Shown: positions 22,960-35,035 of the stretch, one piece after another | How the letters are laid out: each line of letters opens with the position of its first letter | Position numbering within the stretch: position 1 is the stretch's first letter | NCBI GenBank assembly: GCA_012932865.1 | Contig: SAXG01000056.1 | Location: forward strand, 124,001-188,000 | DNA: 64,000 nucleotides | DNA from: Amylostereum areolatum | Lineage: Eukaryota; Basidiomycota; Agaricomycetes; Russulales; Stereaceae | Direction of reading: 5' to 3' | Position numbers and translations under genes: made by a program | The notes under the pieces: generated by a model | The model's input: the letters and a program-made list of their open reading frames with translations, nothing else | What the model was told of the DNA's origin: nothing | Database searches by the model: none

Positions 22960-24905
22960 TCACATAATCGGGCTCGATCCCCCTTCCGACCTCGCATCCC
23001 AGGGATCCTCGTCATCCACGCTAGTCCTCTTCCGAGAACCTTCCGCAGCTACTTGTTGTCCAAGCGCGTTCTTGCTATCACCACTCGCACTTTGGCTTTC
23101 ACCGTCGCTCTTTGAACCGGTACGGCCCTCCAACGGACCCAGGCCGTCGACCTCGCGTGCGAGCAAGTCCGCAACGCCGAGGTAGAACGTCGCGGGCTTG
23201 AACTGGATCTCCTTCCCGCGTAGGGAAGCCCACTTGTAACGAGCGGTGTTGATCCATCCAACGAGGTCGAGATGGTTGACGTCAGTAAGGGTGCCAAGAT
23301 ATGTTCCCTGCAGGATGGAGGGGTAAGAAACCTTGTAACATGAAGAAAGCGATCGACGCACCCATTTAGATGACTCTATCGAGACGAGACCATCGTTTGG
23401 ACCCTCTTTTTCGAGGATGACGGAGTGTGGCCATCTAGTATTATTTCAGGGACTGAAAAGCAGTTTGTTCGATGGGTCCACTCACTTCCATGTATCGATC
23501 AGGCCTGGCTCGTATACAGCACCCCAGCTGAAATACCGCACGCCCTCCCGATCCGGCGTCTCCTCGTTGAACTTGCGCATGGCCTCAATCGTGAGACATT
23601 CGAACGCACGTCCATCACCACCACCGTTGGGTAATAGGTCGAGTAGCGAAAGGAAAGACGGCATCCGTGAGGGACCGAGTGTGCTGAGAAAATGGTCTGC
23701 GAACGACGATCCTCGATGAGGGGTCGCGATGGTAGTGACAGAGAGTACGGTGAATGTATGCTCCTTAAGGTGGGTGGTGAGGTAGCGACAATCTAGCCCT
23801 CCCTGTAGTCTTGGTCAAACACAAGAGCAAATTAAGAGATAGGTAGAACGAACCATGCTGTGTCCGATGAGGTGGACGGCCTTACCAGGGTGAGCTTCTT
23901 CAATCCGTTGCTCAAGCACCTTTGCACGATCTACGGGGCTGCTGGTGGCAGGGACACGAGTGATGAGCACCTCTGCGCCATTGGCTTCGAGAACCTCTTT
24001 GATCCCACGCCAGTGGGTGACCTCCAGGGGTGCAATTGCGGGACCGATGGTGACAGAGTCGAAACCAAGGAGGCCGTGACAGAATACGATGGGGTGTGCG
24101 GGGGATAGATCTAAGAATCAAAAGATTCAGTGCACTCGAATAACATGTATGTGACAATCTGACGACGTACATTTACTGCGAATGGTTTCCTGTTCACCCT
24201 CGACAGTATCCGCACGGTCTGCTTCATCGAGCAATTTATCGACGTTTTCCTTGTTGTCGCCCTGGAACCACCACCAAGAAGGACTGAAGGACGTAGAGAA
24301 CCCTTTGCTTTCGGGTCGTGGAGATCTCGGTGGACTACCGGAGCTGTCCGACTTGTGTGATAGGGTATTGGTCCGGGAGTGCGTGTGCAGAGAACGTAGG
24401 GTATCGAGGGAGGTGCGTTGGGGTGGAGAGTAGGAAGGGGATGGTTGGACATCGGCTGAGAATGAAGACTGTCCTTGCGCAAGCGGATTGGGGGTAGACG
24501 AAAGATAGGGCGGGAGGGTAGATGTGGTATGAGTTATGGAGCGAAGGAGCGAAGGATGGGTAGAGGTGGCGGTGTGAGCGTGTCTGTGAGGATGAGTGGG
24601 TGTTGCCTGAGATGCTGGGTGGATTGCAGGAGGAGGAGTTGGGAGCGATGAATTGAGGGCATCATGAAGTGCGGAGAGCGGAGAAGATGCACGAGAACTG
24701 GAAATGGATGGCGGACTCGGTCTTGTGGGAGAAGGGGAAGGAGACGGGGAAGAAGGAGAAGAACGGCCGAGCCAGCGCAGAATGGGATGAGGAGAACGGT
24801 TGGAGGTGGGCGAAGGTGGAGGCATCGTCAGATTTGACAAGGTGGGGAGCTGAAGCGAGCTGGGCCGAGGGCGCACCCTAGGTGAACCACGTGGAGGACG
24901 CATGG

Positions 24906-24939
<34 letters not shown>

Positions 24940-24972
24940 GGACGGCGATGGTGAGAGGGTGGCCGTGGACAT
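22960..24972 (-). CDS. Alpha/beta-hydrolase, triacylglycerol lipase-like
   Basis: The C-terminal half is a lipase-type alpha/beta-hydrolase. HPIVFCHGLLGFDSVTIGPA carries the oxyanion-hole motif, and AVHLIGHSMGGLDCRYL the nucleophile elbow with serine. A late histidine in TLTDVNHLDLVGW is the likely catalytic one, with an acid nearby (EGPNDGLVS). The N-terminal 250 or so residues are Ser/Pro/Thr-rich and disordered, with a run of threonines encoded by a trinucleotide repeat and a Trp-rich patch SFSPSWWWFQGDNKENVD. No clear signal peptide is present at the chosen ATG (24972), so an intracellular or membrane-associated enzyme is more likely than a secreted one. At least three introns are visible. 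It ends at TGA 22960-22962 after GGSSPIM. Confidence 0.88.
24907..24940 (-). repeat. Trinucleotide microsatellite (GTC on top strand)
   Basis: About eleven uninterrupted GTC units lie within the lipase gene's first exon. On the coding strand they encode a threonine run. Length variation between strains would change only this disordered segment. Confidence 0.85.
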
Positions 24973-25625
24973 ATGCCGGCGGTGTTGACTGCATACGCTC
25001 GACAGACTCGACAGGCTCAACCAGTCCGACAGCAGATGACGTCAGCCACTCGTCTTCTGCCAAGGGCCGACGCGCCGACGCGCCGACGCCGTATTACTTT
25101 CACAACTTCCCTGAGTTCCACCGCCCACAACTCTTATTTATGTTGGCCTCCGACGTCCTGCATATTCATCTTGAATCAAATACGCTGTCATTGGGTCCAG
25201 GTCGACTGATTGTATCTTTCCGCCACCGCCTGGGTTACTGGATCACCTCAAGGACGCAGACTGTACTAGCGGACTAGTGGTGGGCTTTTGACGTCTATTA
25301 CATCGGCTTGTGCGCTGACTTGAGCTCATTCCTTTCAGAATTCCCATTGCACATATATGCTTTTGCAAAAGTTCCCGTATTGGTATGGATGCTCGCCATT
25401 CAACCCTATTCGAACACAAACTCCCGCGCTGCCTTCGAAATGCGCGCTCGCGGCCTTTCCTCTATTCATATCCTTGCCTCGAGTCTGGCTTCTCCGTCAC
25501 GAGCTCGCTGCGCGGCGGCAATCGAACGATGCATCGATGTACAAAACAGCCCTCTTATCTTCGTGGGACGTCTGGAGTTTCCTGCTCTCCCTACCGCCCC
25601 CCTCATTCTAGTTTGCTCACTAGGG
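24973..25625. promoter_or_regulatory. Divergent spacer between lipase and RG-rich gene
   Basis: About 650 bases should hold two promoters. A short GC-rich direct repeat with CCGACGCG units lies near 25066-25091. No clear TATA box or RNA gene is visible. Confidence 0.4.
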
Positions 25626-26927
25626 ATGGATCTATCACCCGCCAAAACAAACGACACCCCTACGGACTGGTCCCCCCTCCTTCGTCCCGACTCAGGACTG
25701 AAACTACCGCCGAAAAACGCGCTCATTACAATGACTACTTACTGGAACGAAGCTCTCGCGGGCTTCGTCGCCAGATGCCGCAAACACGAGCAATGTGTCT
25801 CCAAGAAAGAGCGCATATCTGAGGCTGTCTCAAACGGAGAAACACCTCAGGAGGTTCTAAACGCTCTGAAAGGTCTCCCGGACAGCCCTTCGTCCAAACA
25901 GGACGACTCTCCCCCGGCCCCCCGGCTCCCCCGGAGGGCGAGGAAGAGGACGAGGACGAAGCGGAAGAGGATCCTGTGGCTGTGCTTAAAATGGAGTACG
26001 AAGCTGCTCTCCAGTCGGCACGCACCGCCGCCACTGCGTTCCTCGAAGCACAAGTCACGGCCGAGCATGCTCAGGAGGAGGCAGAGCTCCGCCAGGCGAT
26101 CAACGACCGCCGCTCCGAGTTTGCTGCCCGCTGCAGCCAGGACGCCGAACAGCTCCTGAACAGCATCGGCGTCGACTCGTCAATGTGGACACCCTTCATC
26201 AGCGCCCTCTCCATGCTGGTGGAGGAACGGTTGACAACAATCCGTGTCGAACACGCCAGTCGGGGGGCGGCGATGAGGAAGGCGGAGGCTGCTCGGAAGG
26301 AGGAAGCTTTAACTGCAGCTGCCAAAGCCGCGTTGGTGGCCGAGGGCTCCTGATCAACATGCCGCCGCAGAGATCAAAGCCATGAAGCAGAAGATGGCAG
26401 CCCTCAGTAAGCATTGATTCGAATTAACCGCCCCACTGGTAGAGCTAACACATAAACAACAGCCAGGATGGTGAATCAAGGGCAAATGTCGCCCCCGACA
26501 TCGCCTACTCAGGGGTATGGCCGGCCGACGAACAATATATTGTCCTCCTCTCAACAACGAAGTTCTCGTCAGAGCACCTCTCCGAAGGTCCCGACGATGA
26601 ACCAGTCCCGCACCAATACAGCGCAAAACGGTGGCATCAGGGGCTCCGGCGGTCACACCAGGGGTTCCGGCGGTGACACCAGGGGTTCCGGCGGTGACAC
26701 CAGGGGTTCTGGTGGTAGTGCCAGAGGTCGAGATGACCGAGGTCACGGTGGTAAGCCCGCCGCCCGCGGAAAACCTCGTCAAACCGCGGGAAATAATTCT
26801 GCGTCGTATGTTGGACTCGGACGATTCCCATGGGTGGGACGTACCAGTTGATCACGATGCCCAACGTCATGTTTTCTGCCAGTTCAAGTTCAGGCTCACG
26901 GTCGGGTTAAGCAACTTGAAGGTTTGA
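25626..26927 (+). CDS. Coiled-coil protein with RG-rich tail, frame broken, unknown
   Basis: The N-terminus MDLSPAKTNDTPTDWSPLLR leads to a helical segment, an acidic linker (GEEEDEDEAEEDP), a long Ala/Glu/Lys-rich coiled coil (LKMEYEAALQSARTAATAFL, EIKAMKQKMAAL) and a Gln/Ser-rich then Arg-Gly-rich tail. To read it as one protein, the frame must change near 25910 in a C-rich run, near 26345 in GGG (here a stop follows at once), and perhaps near 26810. One good intron starts at the GTAAGC near 26407 and ends AACAG near 26462. The RG-rich tail suggests nucleic-acid binding, but no known domain is visible. It may be a decaying gene or may contain sequence errors. A gag-like element protein is another possibility that I cannot support. 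Confidence 0.5.
26639..26722 (+). repeat. 21-base minisatellite encoding RGSGGDT units
   Basis: Almost four copies of a 21-base unit encode RGSGGHT, RGSGGDT, RGSGGDT and RGSGGSA. They form the core of the RG-rich tail of the host gene. The units are nearly identical, so the expansion is recent. Confidence 0.85.
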
Positions 26928-27250
26928 AAGTTTTTGTAATTGTATCTCAGTCTGTACCCTCTCGAGCCTTGTCGTCGGCCATTTCACTTCTTCTGTGGTA
27001 CTTGACCTCGTCCAGTCATTATACCACCTACATTGTCAGAGATCCGTGTCCTAGCAATCATATGTTTTCGTTACGATTTGTCTACAATAAATGCACCTCT
27101 TCGGACTGAACGCAAATTGCGAACCTTGAAAACACGACAATATAATAGTGATTCAAAGATGACAGCATTGAACTCGACAGCGATGCGATGCGACAGCGAC
27201 ATAGAACATATAACACGACTTCCACAAACCAGACACGAATTTGCTTTCAG
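26928..27250. other. Convergent 3' spacer
   Basis: About 320 AT-richer bases lie between the RG-rich gene and the MYND gene. I see nothing in them beyond probable 3' untranslated sequence. Confidence 0.5.
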
Positions 27251-29132
27251 TCAGTATCCAGCATCGACCCCTATGCAACACGAAGCGCCGTTTCGCGTGG
27301 ACGCGCGGACTCGGAGGGTTTTGCAGATCTTCTTATGCCCACCGACTTTCCAATCTCTACACCGGCCACGGTCAGCACCATACTACAGATACACTAAGAG
27401 TGTACCCTACCTTGTCTGACAGTTGTTATCGCAGTAGAAAGCCTGGCCGCAGCCGCTGCATTTCATCAAAGGGCTTGGTGGTTCCTTCGTTCGATACATG
27501 CACTCCTTCCACGAGCACCAGAGTATAAGAGACCCGGGCGCGCCCGATTCGTGACGCGTCCGCTCCGCCTCCTCACTCAATCCCGATTTTTCTCCTAAAT
27601 CAAGCCAAACGGCAAAGGCTCGAATACTCCGCGAACTTGGAGCAGCGCCGGGCTGTTGGAGGGCACGGAGACGGCACAGCGTCGGCCACCATACTCTCCG
27701 AAGCGCAGAGTAGAGAGCATTGTACACGGGCTCATCCACGGCGTCTCGGGTCATTCTACACTTGAGACCGAATGCCGCGATGTGGGGAACCAGGTCACAC
27801 CAGGCATCTGACTTAACGGGTCAGTCAAGCAGCCACAATAAAAACGTAATTGCTTACCAGCTTTTTGCGCGTCGTCAGACATGTCAATCGTAAGTGCGTT
27901 CGCGAGAGCATCGACAAATTCACAGTGGGTGATCATTGGTCCAAAACATGTGTGGAATTCCTGGCCTACCGCCATCAAGCTGAGAGCTCAGTCAGATAGA
28001 AGAACATAAGCCGAGCCAAATGCAAGCCTCTCACGTTATCAATCCGCCTGCACTCGTCCAGCATTCAGCATTGAGAAAGGTGCCGGACTTGCCAAAGCGG
28101 GTCTGCCGCGTCAGCGCCTTCAAGACTGGTTTGTAGGTTTGTGAAGGAAGCAGGTGACTTTGAATGTCGAGAGAAAAATCAAGCAGTTGGGCTAACGCGG
28201 AATGCAACGCAACGTCGAGGACAGTGGGATCCTCCAGCTCACGATGTAGTCTTTGAAGAATCTTTTCAGGACCAAAGGCCTGCAGGATCTCGGCGTTGTG
28301 TCGTTGTTCCTGCGCGCCTGGTTTCCAAAATGTGGCTTTGAGTGAAGTTCTTCCTCCCGGAAAAGAACAGAACCAGGTGGTAAAATAGACATGTGGAAGG
28401 TACGTTGTGGACCAGAGAGTGTCATCCAGGCTCGAGCTAACGAAACAGAGCGAAAGTTCAGCGTTACAACCAGGGACAAGACAGACGGCGAGTAAATCTG
28501 GACTGGCCTGCATCGGCAAAGCGTCTTGTATTTGTCCATGAGGGAGACAAGCGAAGAATTGATGGTGAGGGTGTCGCCTTCTGGTTCATGCGCCACATTT
28601 TGAAGTAGGTCACGGTGCGTCCACAGGTGCTCCCACATGCTGGGGCCGTTGGAGATGATTTGGTCCGTTAGTTTTTGGCTAGATGTGGCGGTCGCAACAT
28701 AGATCAAAAAGGACAGCGGGAAGAAGATGTCGACGATAAATCGCTGTTCAACCGATGAGAAGCCTGGAGTTGTGTGACAGATAACAAACGTCGTACCGGA
28801 TGAAAACGAAGGAACTGAGGATCCGAGACTATGCCCATGTATACGTCGATGACACCCGAGGAGGATATCCTCTCCACTTGATCCAGAGGAGGCAGTGCCG
28901 ACGGATAGCCAGCAAAGCTCATGACAAACTCTCCGATTGCATGACTGCACAAGACCAGCTCGCTGTCGAGAGGGACCTGGAATGTGGCAGAGTGATGGAG
29001 AGTGTGCAGGGAGCGTACGGCCTGTGCGAGGTCGGTCTTGATCATATCGCGATACTTCTGGATGTAATTAGGGGTTTCGTCCTGCGGTTCGGCAGTGACG
29101 ATGCCGCTGGGGGAGGATGTCGGGTGAGACAT
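27251..29132 (-). CDS. MYND zinc-finger protein, copy A
   Basis: A C-terminal MYND finger is assembled across the last introns: CSWKECMYRTKEPPSPLMKC, GCGQAFYCDNNCQ, and after an intron DWKVGGHKKICKTLR. The Cys/His spacing fits two interleaved zinc sites. MYND domains bind short proline-containing peptides. The preceding ~450 residues are helical and not assignable; the first exon is MSHPTSSPSGIVTAEPQDET and later parts include FIVDIFFPLSFLIYVATAT and KSGTFLNAECWTSAG. Stop is TGA at 27251-27253. The tandem copy B next door has the same order of segments, so the two arose by duplication. No SET domain is visible, so it is not a SMYD-type methyltransferase. Confidence 0.8.
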
Positions 29133-29568
29133 AGGTGCCGAAAACGACGTTGTGGGTGACTGGTGAGGTGACGGACACTACATACAGGTCAATATAAGTA
29201 TAAGTAAAGCTGCCCTGGTGGCTTGTGACGATGGCGGTTGACGAACATCTGTGTCGCACATGACCGCGAAGCGCGAAACGCTAAGCGCTGAACGGAGCTT
29301 GCCCGATGCATGCCTCAATTCACAGGCTCGCCCAACTCCACGAATCAAGCAGATTTCCCGGCTGGACGATTCCATTCGACTCGCCTTGTATTACTTGTGT
29401 TGTTCCGCTCAACTGTGGACTCAACGGCCGAAATACTACTGCCACCAAGTATGATGGTGTAGGTAAGTACTTAGTACGCAAGAAGAAACCGGTCGAGCCC
29501 AAAACACTTCGGCTACGTACGCCCGCGACCTGTCCCACAAGCTTCATCTTTTTGCAAACGGCACCCTT
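29133..29568. other. Spacer between tandem MYND genes
   Basis: About 435 bases hold the promoter of copy A and the 3' region of copy B. No element stands out. Confidence 0.45.
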
Positions 29569-31494
29569 TCAATCCAGACCATCGACGTCCAAGGTTCCGA
29601 ATGCTGGAACACCACCAGCAGTCACCGTCTTTCCAGCTGCCGATGCGTTCTTCAACATCTTGCACATCTTCTTGTGACCACCTGTCTTCCAATCGCTAGA
29701 GAAACGTGAATCAGCATAGAACGATATAAGTAGTGAGCACAGGAAAAACATACGTCGACTGGCACTTTGTGTTGCAGTAGAATGCTTGCGCACACCCAGA
29801 ACACTTCATGAGTGGGGTTGGTGGTTCTTTGTCTCGGAAATTGCACTCCCTCCAGGAGCAGAAGTAGCGTACGGTCCCATCGTAGTCGTCCCCCGACTCG
29901 TACCGAACCCGTTCTGCTGTCTCCTCCAAACCAACTTTGAGGCCGAGTTCGCGCCAAATGTAAAGAGCTCGAGAGGCGCGGGACTTCACTGTTTCGCTGC
30001 CATCCTTTGGCTGAAGGGTCCGCAGGCGGGCCAACGTGGAGTACCAATGCTTTTGAAGAGACGAAAACAAAGCTGCAAATACGGGAGCTTCTGCGTCGGT
30101 GCGAGAGAGGCGACATCGGTATGCGAAGTCACCCATGGGGTGGATAAGTTCACACCACATATCTGTACATTCGGGCTCAGCAATAAACAGGCTGCCGTAG
30201 AGATGCAAGGCATACCTAGGTCCTTGCCTCCCTCAGGGACGAGAGCAATGAGAGCGCGACTGAGGATTTCGGTGTAATCGCAGTCAGCGATCATAGGACC
30301 CAAGCACATCTCGAATGGATTTTCTTTCGCCATGCCACTGGAGAAGAGGGCTTTCAACGAGATAGGTCCGAACATCTTCGATAGATTGCTTACGCCAATA
30401 GCGCACCGGAGGATCCCCACCATATTTGCGTAATCTTCCCGTTCTGTGACTGCCGCCTCAGGGCTGTTATGATGGCTTTGAATGTCTGTGAGGGTCCCAA
30501 GGACTGACGGAAATCGACATCCATCATGAAGCCCAGCACCGTTCCAAGAGGACCCATCAACCGGAAATCGAAGGACGGTGGGATCCTCGAAATCCTGATG
30601 AAGTCGTTGAAGAATCTTAGCTCGCCCGAACGCCCTAAGAACGTCGTAACGCTGCGACTCGCTCTCCTCCTCTGATCCCCCGAACGTGAAGCATCGCAGC
30701 GTCCGGCACGTTGCCTAGATTCCCGGGTTTGCTATAGAACCACGCGGTGAAGGCGACATGAGGCAGACGTGTATGGCACCACATTTCATTGGCTTCCTTT
30801 CTGTCTTGTGCACTTTGGGACCGTTATGCTCGATGAGAAGAAAAGACATTTGCAGAATTGGCTCACCATAACTGGCAGCTCTCCTTGAATGCGAAGGTGA
30901 GTGCTATCAGGGCGTCGTTGAGATCTCGGTGACCCGTAGCTTGTCCTACACACTTCTCGTAAAGTTCTATATTCTTCCATATGTTGTCCCATATGGCGGG
31001 GCCCTTGGGAATGAGTTTTTTGGCGATACCTGAGTCTTTCTTTTGAACGGCGATGAAACGCAGTGTTGCTCAGTAGCAAGAACAGGACGCCCACAGTATT
31101 CTGATGACATGCATGAACGAGCTTTTGAAAACATGACGAAAACTAATGAACATACCAAGGGGCGGCGAAACAGACTGGGATCTGCGATAATATCTCCCAA
31201 TGTTTCGATCGTGTCTGTGGACGTGATAGCGGTGGCCGGAGCTTCAAGTCCATCCTGTTTGTCCAAAAAGGACCCGAACCATTCAAAGAGAGCGTAGCAG
31301 CATGCGTGAAACTCGTCGTCGTTTCCTGTGCCGGGCGTCGACTCGGAGAGCGTGCGCAAGGTTTGTACGACGCCTGGGAAATCTGACTTGATCATCTCTT
31401 CGTATTTTTTTAGAGCTTCGTTTGTCGCCTTTTCCACATTTTTGATACCTGTCGGAGAATCGGGGTGTCCGGGAGCCGGCGAGGAAATGTCCAT
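29569..31494 (-). CDS. MYND zinc-finger protein, copy B
   Basis: This is the paralogue of copy A. The first exon begins MDISSPAPGHPDSPTG at 31494 and contains KKYEEMIKSDFPGVVQTLRT, matching the KYRDMIKTDLAQAVRSLHT segment of copy A. The middle exon FGPISLKALFSSGMAKENPF with CLGPMIADCDYTEILSRAL matches the FHTCFGPMITHCEFVDALA segment. The MYND finger is FCSWRECNFRDKEPPTPLMK, CSGCAQAFYCNTKCQ and DWKTGGHKKMCKML, again split by an intron. The C-terminus is longer than in copy A and ends GTLDVDGLD. All eight zinc ligands are present. Function is unknown; peptide-binding adaptor or regulator is the usual inference for MYND-only proteins. Confidence 0.8.
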
Positions 31495-32983
31495 GACTGG
31501 CAACACGAAGGTCCGAGTCGGTAGGTGAGGAGATGGTTGGGGCCGGGGCTTGAAGAACTTAGAGGAGGTCGAGCGATGTGCTTTATTAGCCTTGAACGAT
31601 TATCAAGGTATCAGAAGAAGCCAGGGATCGATCGCACAAGGATGTATGCGCATATGTGGCTTGTGTCCGGAGGCCGTCCCAAAGTCGATTTAATCGAGAA
31701 GCCCAGTGACGGAAAGTGAGCCTATTATAGCCAGAGAATCGAATTCCTTCTGATCATGTCCCGTAAGCGATTTCAATGGGTGAGAAAGGACGTACAAACA
31801 AAAAATGTGGGCGACGGGAGACCCACAGATCGTCGTAAATCCGTATGGAGCAGGCTGGACGGAGGACAGAGCCACAGATGACGCGTGACGTCACCACGTA
31901 ATTGGCCCAGGCTGGTCGCCGTCACACACTCAGTTCCAACTTGCGGCCATGTCTCCCAATACACATCCAAAGTTGCCCTCAGTGCTACCATCTCAACCAG
32001 CGCTTCAAGACGGTGACTTGATTCTACAGACAAGTAGGAAAATACATCACTGATCGCCTTGCAGTTGCGGTTTCCGGGAAAGCTTTGAGTCCAGGCGTGG
32101 CACGTATAACCAACCCATCCGAGTACGTACTGGTTCATCAGCGGATTCTTGAAGATACCTGACACGAGCGGCTGTCCGACACGCAGAACACCTGTCTTCA
32201 TCTGCGCCCTGTCAGGCATGCAATCTTTCACTCGCCTTTAACCTCATCTACTTCATAACTTGCAGATTGCAACCGTCTTTTTCCCTCCCGCGAACGTGTT
32301 ATGCTGCATCGAAAACGAGATCATTCTTCTGAAGACGACCGCGATATCATCACATGGAACGAATAATCAGGTTGGTTCTCTGATTCATCCAATCTCTTGA
32401 ACTGACTTGCGTGCCAGTTTCGTCACCCCCTGCGGCCATTCAGTAACGACGAGTTAACGATTGTGCTTACGTTCTGCGACTATCTAGGGCTGTGCCCTGA
32501 GACTTCCGACAGCTTTGGGCTAGCATATGGTACCGTGGGCCGTAGGGTACCTTTTGCCGAGCAGAGATATCTTATAGGGCTCAGCTTATCCAGGCTTATC
32601 CCTTGTCAGGCAGCGCTCGGAAAGCGGAGATAGGCCTGGTCTACTTCGAGGTCCCGCGCTTCCAATGTACCGTCATGTCTGCCATCTCACATCCAAATGG
32701 AGTCCACGTCTTTCTCGCGCTAACGGCGGCGCCGTGCTGCATATATATACGGTTGTAGGCATAGGTTGAAATCGTTCTTCTCCCACCCTCTATCAGCCCC
32801 ATGAAGCTCTGGTTTTCTTCGTCCAAAAAGACACCCACATATCTATTTGAAGTGACCTCCTTTTCTTTCCTCCTCTGTCCGCCATAGCAGCGTCCACTGA
32901 TGACTGACGTTTGCACCAGAACCACTCAGCAAAAGAGAATAAACAGTCGGAGGTAACTCAAGCAGGTCCGTCACGCCAGGGGG
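31495..32983. other. Long spacer, no supported gene
   Basis: Nearly 1.5 kb lie between MYND copy B and the kelch paralogue. A 152-residue open frame on the minus strand (31773-32231) has no recognisable family and no paralogue here. A TATATATA element near 32738-32746 could serve the kelch gene. Confidence 0.4.
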
Positions 32984-34445
32984 GTGAATCAGAGAAGTAG
33001 GCTTCCTCGCACATGTCTACATTCCCACTTTTCATTGCCTCCGAACAGAGTTCCGCAGAAAGCACGACGTGTCCGTTTCCACGCAGACGAGCCCTCGCCA
33101 GACGGCGAAGCACAACCAGGAGCACCGTCGTCTGCAAAGACGCTATGGTTCGTGCGCCGTCTTCGGCTCCGGCCTCCCGTCGCGATATCGCAGATCGAGG
33201 CACCCAAAAGTGGCACATCTCTTTCACCATCTCCTTTTCCGCGACATGGCCATGCATTACCCCCAACCTCCACTAGTTTCGGGGAACTATTCATGTTTGG
33301 TGGTCAGGCGGGTGACACCGCGCGCAATGACCTCTACGTATTCTCGCTGCCGGACTTGGGAACGGCACTTCTTCATACCAAGGGGGCGGTACCAGGACCT
33401 CGGGTGGGTCACGCGGTTGCGCGCATCAACAGCGTCTTTATTGTATGGGGAGGTGACACGCGGCTTGAGAGCAGGGGAAAGCAGGACGACGGATTGTATA
33501 TGCTCAATCTCCGTGAGTAACGTGACAATCTCATGCGCGGATGCAATTCGGACCTCTCATGCGACTTTCAGAGACACGAACGTGGTCGAAGCCACACATG
33601 GATGGTCTCAAGCCTGTGGGGCGATTTGGACACACGATGGCCACGGTGGGACCCAGACTATTCGTGTTCGGCGGACAAGTCGACAACGACTACTTCAACG
33701 ACTTGTGGATGTTTGACTTCGACACGCGTAAGTCATAGTTATAGCACGCGCGCATCTAGCCGGCTACGCCGTGTTTACATGCGCTATCCGCGACTAGTTA
33801 GGACAAAGCCAGTGTGGACGCGAGTCGAAGTTGCCCGAGGATCGGCGAAACCAGCACGGCGGAGAGGCCATACGTGTGTTGTTTTCGAGGAAAAAATCAT
33901 AATGTTCGTAGCCTGGTTTTAACTACATGCATCGCGGCCGGTATTGATAAAATGCTACCCAGTTTTGGCGGTACCGATGGCCAGCATTACTTCAATGACA
34001 CATGGGCTTTCGACGGGCATTCATCCCAATGGGTAAAGCTCAAGTGTACTGGTTTTATCCCTGCACCTCGAGAAGGACATTCTGCGGTGGTGGTTGATGG
34101 TGTGATGTATATTTTTGGAGGGCGGGGCTTCGAAGATATGGAGTTCAACGACCTTGCGGTGTTCAAGATATCCAGTACGTATGAGTCTGTGCGAGTTCAA
34201 TGTCTATGTCGCTCACGTTGCACACAGGTCGACATTGGTCCATGTACCATCTAGGCATAAGTCCTAACCGGAGATGGGGCCACGCCATGTCGAAATTTGG
34301 AACAAATATTCTCATTTTTGGCGGCGCCTCTCAGGATGATCAAGGAGAAGATCATGACGTTGTGCATGTGCTGAATACCAGTGCGTATCCGCCACATAGT
34401 ATCCTATCCTCTAACCGGACCACAGAATCTTTCAAGCACTCTTGA
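32984..34445 (+). CDS. Kelch-repeat protein, short paralogue of the Tea1 homologue
   Basis: The protein is essentially a single kelch propeller. Blades are visible as FPRHGHALP...GELFMFGGQ, GPRVGHAVARINSVFIVWGG, GRFGHTMATVGPRLFVFGGQ, RRRGHTCVVFEE then FGGTDGQHYFNDTW, PREGHSAVVVDGVMYIFGGR, and NRRWGHAMSKFGTNILIFGG. Introns remove the gaps and all splice junctions keep frame. For example, ATC ATA AT|GTTCGT...CAG|T TTT GGC gives IIIFGG. The last intron is 34381-34425, and the protein stops a few residues later at 34443-34445. It therefore lacks the coiled coil that follows the kelch domain in the full-length gene at 46240-51001. The 5' end is tentative. Confidence 0.78.
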
Positions 34446-35035
34446 TTTCTACGGTACATAGCCCTCAACCTGTCGTGTCGCGGCCACCCGTGGCACATGT
34501 ACGCGTAGCTTCTCGGTGATGACTATGTGCATCCTTCGAATGGAAAATCATACTGGGATCATCATGTAAGTCTTGCAGGGGACTTGAACGTCCATGATTG
34601 GTCCTGTGTGAGGTGTAGATGAGATGACCCGAAGGGGGCGGCGTGGGAGGATATCAGAACGGTGCGTCTTTCCCACCTTGCTCTCACTGCATACTGATCA
34701 TGATTATCATCATGATGAACTCCAGAATTTAGCACACTCCTTCAACCTTCATCCGTCCACTGGCTCCCTCATCCATAACGTGAATCTCGGGCACAACAAG
34801 GAAAATATGGGTTTTCTCAAGGAAAAAGAAGGCGAATGTGCTTTCACCCACTTGTACTTCACTCTCACCACTCCCACCCCCTGCGGGTGCCCAGCACCTC
34901 CCGGTCCCAAACCAGTGAAACATGGGAATAAAGATAACATGGAAAAGCTATATTATCGGTACAGTAAGCTAATAATCCTAATGCCAGCACGAACCCGGAC
35001 GAAAAAATAAATAACCCACGATCCATCCACCGACG
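34446..35035. other. Convergent spacer
   Basis: About 590 bases lie between the kelch paralogue and SMC2. I see no coding sequence, and nothing that would extend the kelch protein into a coiled coil. Confidence 0.45.

Noticed and set aside
31773..32231. A 152-residue minus-strand open frame
   Set aside because: It has no recognisable motif, no similarity to the MYND or kelch genes beside it, and no clear promoter. A lineage-specific gene cannot be excluded.
33890..33962. A suspected frame break in the kelch-only gene
   Set aside because: Using the GTTCGT donor one codon earlier gives IIIFGG in frame, exactly as in the full-length paralogue.
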